Of a DNA stretch of 38,557 nucleotides, positions 32,392 to 38,557 are shown piece by piece. A program made the position numbers and the translations under genes. Location: the NCBI GenBank assembly GCA_031278395.1, contig JAITKM010000037.1, positions 1-38,557 of the forward strand, in the 5' to 3' direction. The first letter of the stretch is position 1, and every line of letters starts with the position of its first letter. This DNA is from Deltaproteobacteria bacterium. Lineage in GTDB: Bacteria; Bdellovibrionota_C; UBA2361; SZUA-149; JAITKM01. The notes beneath the pieces were generated by a model. It was not told where the DNA came from, made no database searches, and saw only the letters and a list, made by a program, of their open reading frames with translations.

Positions 32392-34161
32392 ATGAGTTTT
32401 AATATAAAAGAAGATCAAGAATTATCGAAACTAAATCACAGTTGTGCGCATTTATTAGCGCAGGCAGTAAAAAATTTATTTCCTCAGGCGAAATTTTGGG
32501 TTGGACCTGTAATTGAAGATGGGTTTTATTATGATATTGATTTAGACGAGGACGCTGTTAGCGAAGAGAATCTAAAAACAATAGAAGACGAAATGAGAAA
32601 GTGCGCTAAGTCTGGCGCAAAGATAATTCGCGAAGAATTATCGCGGGCTGAAGCAATACAGAAATTTAAAGACGACCCATACAAAATAGATTTAATCGAA
32701 AACCTTCCAGAGAACGAAACAATTTCTTGTTATTCGCAAGGTGATTTTACTGACCTTTGTCGCGGACCGCATGTTGAAAATGTTGGACTGCTAAAGCATT
32801 TTAAACTTTTAAAAGTAAGTGGTGCCTATTGGAAAGGCGATGCGGGCAATAAAATGTTGCAAAGGATTTATGGCATTTGTTTTTTAAAAAAAGAAGATTT
32901 GGACGAGTATTTAAGGATTTTAGAAGAAGCAAAAAAACGCGACCATAGAAAAATAGGGCGTGAACTAGAGCTTTTTATGTTTGATGATACTGCGCCAGGA
33001 ATGCCGTATTGGCTTAATAAAGGGCTTAAAATCTATAATGCGCTAGTTGATTTCTGGCGAGCTGAACACGAAAAGCACGGTTATCAAGAATTTGCTGCGC
33101 CGTTGTTAAATTCAAGTGCGCTCTGGAAAACAAGTGGACACTGGGAGCATTACAAAGAAGATATGTTTGTGCTTGAAGACGTTGACGGTAACGCGCAGGC
33201 GCTAAAGCCGATGAGCTGTCCTAATGCGATTTTAATTTACAAAAATAAAATTAGAAGTTATCGCGACCTACCACTTCGGTTAAATGATGTCGATGGAATA
33301 CATCGTAACGAAAGAGCTGCGGCTTTACATGGGCTACTTCGCGTGCGATTTTTTCACCAAGATGACTCGCATAATTTTATTAGGCAAGACCAAATCTTTG
33401 ACGAGCTTTCTTCTATCTTAGATCTTGCAAATTATTTATACGAGATTTTTGGATTGACTTTTACACCGCATCTTTCAACGCGTCCTGCAGATTTTATGGG
33501 AGAAATTTCAAAATGGAACGAAGCTGAGGAAAAATTAAAACAAGTTTTGGATGAAAAATTTCCAGACAAATGGGTTTTAAATCCTGGTGACGGCGCGTTT
33601 TATGGACCGAAAATTGATTTAATAATGGAAGATTCGCTTAAGCGAAAGTGGCAGATGGGTACAATTCAGCTTGATTATCAGTTGCCTGAACGTTTTGATT
33701 TGGTTTTTACAAACAGTAGCGGTGAACGTGAACAACCGATTATTGTGCATAGAACAATTTATGGTTCGCTAGAGAGGTTTATTGGAATTTTGTTAGAACA
33801 CTTTGCCGGCGCGCTTCCGCTTTGGCTTTCGCCTGTGCAAGTTATTGTCGTGCCAGTTAATAATGAAAAGCATCTTGAATACGCAAAATTAGTTCTGGAA
33901 AAATTAAAAGCGCAAAACATTCGTGTTGAACTTGATGATCGAAATGAAAAGCTTGGCTACAAGATGCGCGCGAGCCAGACTAGTAAAATCCCTTACACCT
34001 TAATTCTTGGCGATAAAGAGATTAATGAGAACATTGTTAGCTACAGACAATACGGCAAACAGGAAACTGTGACAGTTGCGCAAGATGAATTTGGGTTAAT
34101 TCTTGAAACCTTAATTAGACTTAAAAGTACCCCCTCTATCTCTTTTTCAAAACCAGCTTGA
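32392..34161 (+). CDS. thrS: Threonyl-tRNA synthetase lacking TGS domain
   Basis: The 589-residue class II synthetase charges tRNA-Thr. It begins directly with the second-additional (editing) domain: LNHSCAHLLAQAVKNLFP carries the HxxxH zinc-like site. The N-terminal TGS domain found in most ThrS (about 60 residues) is absent. Catalytic zinc ligands are seen in MSCPNA, FFHQDDSH and VHRTIYGS. Motif 2 is unusual (DGIHRNERAAALHGLLRVRF). The anticodon domain (PVQVIVVPV) is complete. The 3' end overlaps that of der by 26 bp tail to tail. The form is known to me mainly from small-genome and candidate-phyla bacteria, so transfer or domain loss is possible. Confidence 0.94.
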   Translation: MSFNIKEDQELSKLNHSCAHLLAQAVKNLFPQAKFWVGPVIEDGFYYDIDLDEDAVSEENLKTIEDEMRKCAKSGAKIIREELSRAEAIQKFKDDPYKIDLIENLPENETISCYSQGDFTDLCRGPHVENVGLLKHFKLLKVSGAYWKGDAGNKMLQRIYGICFLKKEDLDEYLRILEEAKKRDHRKIGRELELFMFDDTAPGMPYWLNKGLKIYNALVDFWRAEHEKHGYQEFAAPLLNSSALWKTSGHWEHYKEDMFVLEDVDGNAQALKPMSCPNAILIYKNKIRSYRDLPLRLNDVDGIHRNERAAALHGLLRVRFFHQDDSHNFIRQDQIFDELSSILDLANYLYEIFGLTFTPHLSTRPADFMGEISKWNEAEEKLKQVLDEKFPDKWVLNPGDGAFYGPKIDLIMEDSLKRKWQMGTIQLDYQLPERFDLVFTNSSGEREQPIIVHRTIYGSLERFIGILLEHFAGALPLWLSPVQVIVVPVNNEKHLEYAKLVLEKLKAQNIRVELDDRNEKLGYKMRASQTSKIPYTLILGDKEINENIVSYRQYGKQETVTVAQDEFGLILETLIRLKSTPSISFSKPA

Positions 34162-35767
34162 TATCAGTTCCTGCAAAACCAAATTTGTCGCGAATGGTGT
34201 TTTTTAAACTGCGCAAATAGGAGAAATGAATGCCTTTAGTAAAATTAAAAAACAACGCAAAACGCGGCGGGCAGGTTGTAATCTGCGTCCCAAAATAAAA
34301 TTTTAACAAGCGCCCACGATAACTCGGAGCAGTAGCCTTAGAATGCGCAAATTTTAACACACGATTTAATTGACCCGTTGGAATTCGCCGATTTCTTTGA
34401 ACTGCAACTTCTCTTGCGGCTTCCAGCACCTTGGAACAACGCCGTCCCGAAATCGCGGACATAAACACCAGCGGCGCATAACGCGCAAACTTAAAGGTCT
34501 CATACACCTTGTCAGTATATTCTTTAACTATCTTATAATTCTTTTCAACTAAATCCCATTTATTAATACAAATTACAATTCCAACTCCATGCTCATGCGC
34601 TAAACCTAAAATTTTTGTGTCCTGCTCCTGCGGCCCGTCAATCGCATCAATCACCATTAAAACCACATCCGCCGCAGATAGCGAATTTAATGCACGAATT
34701 GTGCTATAACGCTCAACTTTATCCGAAACTTTTGTCTTCTTGCGCAACCCTGCCGTATCCACTAACAAATATTTTTGCCCATCTTTAACAAGCTCAATAT
34801 CCAAGCTATCCCGCGTTGTTCCCGCAATAGATGAGGTAATGGCGCGCTTAGTTCCAAGCAAGGTATTAAATAAAGTTGATTTTCCAACATTAGGCTTGCC
34901 AATTATCGCAATATTGATTTGTTCTAATACAGGAATTTCTTCTGCCTCAGTATCTTCGCTATCCGACACGCCGCCCAGTTGCTCAGACTTATCTTTAACT
35001 TTCTTACTAACCTGTAAGAATCTATTTTCTTTCAAATACTCAGCGGCGCTTTGTAGCTCGTCATCTTCAAAAAATACTGGCGCAAAATTAAAATCTTCAT
35101 CCTCAAACTGAACGTCGTGATTATTATCGTCAGAATCATTATCTAAATTTTCATCCTCAGGGTCTTTAGGATTTTGTTTTAAAAGTTGTTGAATTTCAAG
35201 TTCTGCCCTGAAATATTCGTTTTCCTGCTGTATTTTAGTTTCTTTTACAGTTTCCAAAAGAGCTGCATAATTCGGTAAAGCCTGCAGCGCATTTTTAACT
35301 AACTCTTTGACTTCTCTACCATATAAGGCGCTGACATCAAACAATTCCTCAACTCCCAGACTATAAAAATCCATAACTTTTAAATTCTGCTCTACCCCAT
35401 CACATTTATTTACAATGTAATAAACTTTTTTTCGATATTTTCTAAGTAAGCTAACAATTTCTTCATCAACAGGCTGCACTCCACTATCACCATCAAATAA
35501 ACAAAATACCACATCCGCCTCATCTATAGCTAACAACGTTTGCTCAACTACAAATTTTTGCAACGGCTCATTTGGATCAACTTCATACCCCCCTGTATCA
35601 ATCAAATAAAATGGAATTGAAAACTTCTCACTCAGAGCATAGTTTCTATCCCTAGTAACGCCTGGCACATCTTCAACTATTGCCTTTTTTTTGCCGATAA
35701 TTTGATTAAATAGTGTTGATTTTCCGACATTGGGACGCCCAACAATTGCAATTACTGGTGTTTTCAT
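34136..35767 (-). CDS. der: Ribosome-assembly GTPase Der with long acidic linker
   Basis: The 543-residue tandem GTPase is needed for 50S subunit maturation. The first G domain has GRPNVGKS (10-17), DTGG and NKCD; the second has GKPNVGKS (290-297), DTAGLRKK and NKWD. A KH-like domain closes the protein. The linker between the domains (about 180-282) is roughly 100 residues, rich in Asp and Glu (DSDDNNHDVQFEDEDF), longer than in usual Der (430-490 residues in total). The start overlaps the era stop as ATGA (35764-35767), so the two GTPases are translationally coupled. Confidence 0.95.
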   Translation of the reverse strand: MKTPVIAIVGRPNVGKSTLFNQIIGKKKAIVEDVPGVTRDRNYALSEKFSIPFYLIDTGGYEVDPNEPLQKFVVEQTLLAIDEADVVFCLFDGDSGVQPVDEEIVSLLRKYRKKVYYIVNKCDGVEQNLKVMDFYSLGVEELFDVSALYGREVKELVKNALQALPNYAALLETVKETKIQQENEYFRAELEIQQLLKQNPKDPEDENLDNDSDDNNHDVQFEDEDFNFAPVFFEDDELQSAAEYLKENRFLQVSKKVKDKSEQLGGVSDSEDTEAEEIPVLEQINIAIIGKPNVGKSTLFNTLLGTKRAITSSIAGTTRDSLDIELVKDGQKYLLVDTAGLRKKTKVSDKVERYSTIRALNSLSAADVVLMVIDAIDGPQEQDTKILGLAHEHGVGIVICINKWDLVEKNYKIVKEYTDKVYETFKFARYAPLVFMSAISGRRCSKVLEAAREVAVQRNRRIPTGQLNRVLKFAHSKATAPSYRGRLLKFYFGTQITTCPPRFALFFNFTKGIHFSYLRSLKNTIRDKFGFAGTDIKLVLKKR

Positions 35768-36681
35768 AAGACTTTTTTAATTCCTTTCTCTGTTACAGAC
35801 CAATCCGCTTCAACTTTAACCATAAGTTGAAGATTTACCTGTATGCCATAAATTTGTTCTAGCTCAAGCCGTGCCTCTGTACCAATCGCTTTTAGATTTT
35901 GTCCAGCATTACCGATAATAATTCTTTTCTGCCCTTCACGTTCCACAATAATTTCAACAAAAGTAGTTAAGAGCTTTTTAGTCTGAATTATTTTATCAAC
36001 TCGCACAGCTACACTATACGGAATCTCCTCCCGCATTTTTTTAAAAACTTTTTCGCGTACAAGTTCTGCAATAAAAAACTCGTCAGTTTGGTCAGTCAGT
36101 GTTTGGGCATCAAATACCATCTCTCCTTGAGGTAAATGCTCGAAAATAACCTCTAACAAATGTTGCAGGTTGCGCTTTTTAAGTCCAGAAATGGGAATAA
36201 TCTCTGGCGGTTGCTCTTGATTAATTGTTTCAAAGAATTTTGAGACAATTTGAATAATAGGCAAAACCTCATGATGTGGCTTTAAATCAATCTTATTTAA
36301 AAGCACAAGCTTTGGCACATTCAGCACAAATTTTTTACTTGCGCCAAGAATTATTTCAAGTGAGTGGCTATCCTTTATCTTGGAACTATCCAAAACTAAC
36401 GTTACTAACTCACATGCACGCATGGAATTTTTAAGAGATTGGCTGAGCACATCTTTTAACTTTCCTCGTTTAATGGCGTGGGTAAATCCTGGTGTATCAA
36501 CAAAGACGATTTGCCCTTGCTCAGTAGTTTTAATTCCTAAAATTTGTTTTCGCGTGGTATGTGGCTTGTCAGTTACAATACTAACTTTATCGCCTAGTAT
36601 GGCATTGAGCAGAGTTGATTTTCCAGCATTAGCTGGACCAATTAACGCCACTGAACCAAATTTTTTTAGCTTACAACTCAT
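35764..36681 (-). CDS. era: GTPase Era
   Basis: The 305-residue GTPase binds the 3' end of 16S rRNA and helps 30S maturation. The G1 motif is GPANAGKST (15-23), followed by PHTTRKQILG, DTPGF and NKID. The C-terminal KH domain contains VEREGQKRIIIGNAGQNLKA then IGTEARLELEQIYG. Length is normal. It starts upstream of der with a 4-base overlap; the CoA-transferase gene lies upstream on the same strand, 34 nt away, so the three may be one transcript. Confidence 0.96.
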   Translation of the reverse strand: MSCKLKKFGSVALIGPANAGKSTLLNAILGDKVSIVTDKPHTTRKQILGIKTTEQGQIVFVDTPGFTHAIKRGKLKDVLSQSLKNSMRACELVTLVLDSSKIKDSHSLEIILGASKKFVLNVPKLVLLNKIDLKPHHEVLPIIQIVSKFFETINQEQPPEIIPISGLKKRNLQHLLEVIFEHLPQGEMVFDAQTLTDQTDEFFIAELVREKVFKKMREEIPYSVAVRVDKIIQTKKLLTTFVEIIVEREGQKRIIIGNAGQNLKAIGTEARLELEQIYGIQVNLQLMVKVEADWSVTEKGIKKVL

Positions 36682-36715
36682 GATTCCTATTTCAATAAAT
36701 TACCGGCGCCTTCTT

Positions 36716-38230
36716 CTATATTGCTAACTTTTTTACTAATTGCTCCTGTTGCATACTTCCCCGATCCTCAAACCTTTGATACAGCTCGAAAGCTCGTACT
36801 AACATTTGTGGTGTATGGCAATCTTCTTTTAAACCAGCCGCCAGATATTCTGACAAAATCGGCTGATAGTCTGGATGAACACATTTTTCAATAATTAACT
36901 GCGCTCGCAATTTAGGACAAAGCCCACGCAGATCAGCTAACCCGCGTTCTGATACGACAATTTGCACGTCATGCTCTGTGTGGTCAACATGTGATACAAA
37001 AGGCACAAACGAAGAAATTAGCCCGTTCTTAGCTGTTGACGGTGTCATAAAAATTGATAAATATGCATTACGGCAATAATCGCCACTACCACCAATGCCA
37101 TTCATCATTTTGCGTCCTAAGACATGAGTTGAATTAACATGCCCAAAAATGTCCACCTCTAATGCAGTATTCATCGCAATTAATCCCAAACGGCGAATAA
37201 TTTCTGGATGATTAGATATTTCTTGCTGTCGAATAATAAACTTAGATTTCAATTTTTCTATTTCGTTAAAGAAACGACTTTGTGCTACTTGGGACAAAAA
37301 AAGTCCAGTAGCTGAGGCACAATGTAATTTATCAGCATCTATTATTTTAAAGATAGAATCTTGAATTACTTCGGTGAACATTGAAATCTGAGTAATTTGT
37401 GGATTTTCTGCCATTTGAGCTAGCACAGCATTTGCTACGTTGCCCACGCCAGATTGATACGGCAAGCCTTGAGGCAAACGTCCCATTTTTTCTTCGTGCA
37501 CTAGAAACTCAATAATATGTTCTGCAATCGCGTTACTTTCTGCATCTGATTGGCGAAAAGAGGGAATCTTGTTTTCCTCAGTAGTTTGCACAATACCAAC
37601 TATCTTATCTGGATTAACTTGCACATAATGCGTGCCAATTCGATCCTGCACATTAAAAATTGGTATTTCCCTACGTTGTGGCGGATTAGCTGGAGTGTAA
37701 ATATCATGTAGACCTATCAGAGTTTCAGGCAAAGCAGTATTAAGCTCAATAAAAATTTGATCAGCTAATTCTAAGACTGTCGCAGCAATACCACTTGACA
37801 TGGTTAAATAGATCTTACCATCAGCTGTAACTTTTATTGCCTCAACAATGGCGATATTATTTTTAGGTAAAATTCCATACCGCAAATATTGTGGAAAATG
37901 TGAAAGATGAAAATCGTGAAATTCTGTTTTGCCAGAATTAATATTATTGCGTAAATCTTTATTTAGCAAAAATGGTGCATGATATTTAAGAGCATCAGCG
38001 CGAGCAAGCTCACCGTCAATTTCGTCGCTAAGTCCAGCGCCAGTATAAATTGAAATTTGAAACTTCTGCTCTGCGTCATGCAGGCGTTTAGCTTTTTTAG
38101 CAATTTGCGGAGCTATAGCTTTGGGGCAACCAGTTGACGAGAACCCGCCAAAACCAATAATGTCACCATCTTGAATTAGCTTAGCTACTTCCTCTGCTGT
38201 CATTTTTTTTTGTTCTATTATTGAAGACAT
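36716..38230 (-). CDS. Acetyl-CoA hydrolase / succinyl-CoA:acetate CoA-transferase
   Basis: The 504-residue class I CoA-transferase has the family marks IGFGGFSSTGCPKA (25-38), GVGNVANAVL (261-270), catalytic Glu287 in MFTEVIQD and NGIGGSGDYCRNAY. Homologues (Cat1, AarC, mitochondrial ASCT) move CoA between succinate and acetate, giving acetate plus succinyl-CoA that can drive substrate-level ATP formation, or the reverse. The hydrolase and transferase forms cannot be separated by eye. With mdh and nuo it points to a respiratory, acetate-handling metabolism. Cytoplasmic. The start is followed upstream by AT-rich DNA and a MITE-like element. Confidence 0.9.
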   Translation of the reverse strand: MSSIIEQKKMTAEEVAKLIQDGDIIGFGGFSSTGCPKAIAPQIAKKAKRLHDAEQKFQISIYTGAGLSDEIDGELARADALKYHAPFLLNKDLRNNINSGKTEFHDFHLSHFPQYLRYGILPKNNIAIVEAIKVTADGKIYLTMSSGIAATVLELADQIFIELNTALPETLIGLHDIYTPANPPQRREIPIFNVQDRIGTHYVQVNPDKIVGIVQTTEENKIPSFRQSDAESNAIAEHIIEFLVHEEKMGRLPQGLPYQSGVGNVANAVLAQMAENPQITQISMFTEVIQDSIFKIIDADKLHCASATGLFLSQVAQSRFFNEIEKLKSKFIIRQQEISNHPEIIRRLGLIAMNTALEVDIFGHVNSTHVLGRKMMNGIGGSGDYCRNAYLSIFMTPSTAKNGLISSFVPFVSHVDHTEHDVQIVVSERGLADLRGLCPKLRAQLIIEKCVHPDYQPILSEYLAAGLKEDCHTPQMLVRAFELYQRFEDRGSMQQEQLVKKLAI

Positions 38231-38273
38231 AATATGTTACTTTTTTAAAAAATTAAAAAAATTAAATTGTTAA

Positions 38274-38404
38274 GGCGTTGCTGCATAAAAGGTAAAATAT
38301 TCTAACTAGCTACCACCCTGCATTTTTTCTTCAACACTTAGGTGGTGTTGAAACTTATTCTAGAAGAGAAACTTGAGGAGTTTTGCCTTTTATGCAGCAA
38401 CGCC
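38274..38404. mobile_element. 131-bp MITE-like element with 24-bp terminal inverted repeats
   Basis: GGCGTTGCTGCATAAAAGG and the following bases (38274-38297) are the reverse complement of 38381-38404 with one mismatch. There is no ORF inside; an internal hairpin TTCAACAC-ttaggtg-GTGTTGAA lies at 38330-38352. The termini resemble those of IS5-family (IS903-like) elements, which commonly begin GGC(T/A)TTGTTGCATAAA. No clear target-site duplication is visible. It probably depends on a transposase elsewhere. The remaining bases of 38405-38557 hold only an AT-rich hairpin. Confidence 0.7.
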
Positions 38405-38465
38405 AATTTCTATTGAAAAATGCGTCCCATAGTTAGACTAAAACGTTAGATTATAAAAGTTATAT

Positions 38466-38492
38466 TTGATTTTATTTATCAAGTAAAATCAA
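38466..38492. repeat. 12-bp inverted repeat near window end
   Basis: TTGATTTTATTT-atc-AAGTAAAATCAA, one wobble pair, in gene-free AT-rich DNA. A possible operator or terminator for a gene beyond the window. Confidence 0.5.
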
Positions 38493-38557
38493 TATATTAT
38501 AAAAAACGGATTGAAAGTTACTTTTATTTCTGGCTTTATTTTGCGCCTAGCGGTTAA

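Noticed and set aside
38274-38404. Attachment site or integron-type recombination site
   Set aside because: Long near-perfect terminal inverted repeats with no integrase nearby fit a MITE better.

Overview
The window looks like part of the chromosome of an AT-rich, host-associated or gut-type alphaproteobacterium. RpoZ, Mdh, LptE, Ffh and the NADH dehydrogenase genes all read as proteobacterial, and Mdh has the alphaproteobacterial LDH-like form. LptE, LysA/MurE with meso-DAP motifs and an outer-membrane autotransporter remnant indicate a Gram-negative envelope. Several housekeeping proteins do not fit that background: LeuS is of the Firmicutes/spirochaete type, ThrS lacks the TGS domain, Ndk is of a long archaeal/CPR-like type, and there is a DUF975 membrane protein. 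Acquisition by transfer is the likely explanation, but this is inferred from remembered family sequences, not from a tree.

Positions 1-3050 are an accessory surface-protein region. It holds the 3' part of a Ser/Asp-repeat, Cys-rich protein cut by the window edge, a secreted DUF1566-like protein whose last codons are almost all NNC (resembling the variable region of a diversity-generating retroelement target), small hairpins, a GC-rich frameshifted autotransporter barrel remnant and a (TAAT)6 tract. Positions 3052-9215 are nuoJKLMN, the membrane arm of complex I, without nuoA-I next to it. An AGCS amino-acid symporter with a C-terminal frameshift follows, facing a lipoprotein-rpoZ pair.

Positions 11600-19650 hold an M16 peptidase, an orphan VirB2-like pilin, the minus-strand run leuS-sodB-rsmG, and lptE with a CbpA-type J-protein on the plus strand. 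Positions 19900-25950 hold lysA and murE (both use meso-DAP), ffh, mdh and ndk. Positions 25949-32031 hold a DUF975 protein, a proline-iminopeptidase-like hydrolase, an isolated fliH-fliI pair, ahcY behind a structured leader, and a lytic transglycosylase. Positions 32392-38230 hold thrS, the overlapping GTPase genes era-der, and a CoA-transferase/hydrolase probably linking acetate to the TCA cycle.

Non-coding points of interest are a motif (consensus GAATTATTAGARATA) just upstream of nuoL, nuoM, nuoN and the J-protein gene, twice preceded by an inverted repeat; a G9 tract inside an inverted repeat before the AGCS gene; a 131-bp MITE-like element at 38274-38404; and a 32-bp inverted repeat between lysA and murE. 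I saw no tRNA, rRNA, CRISPR array, intact transposase or reverse transcriptase in the window.
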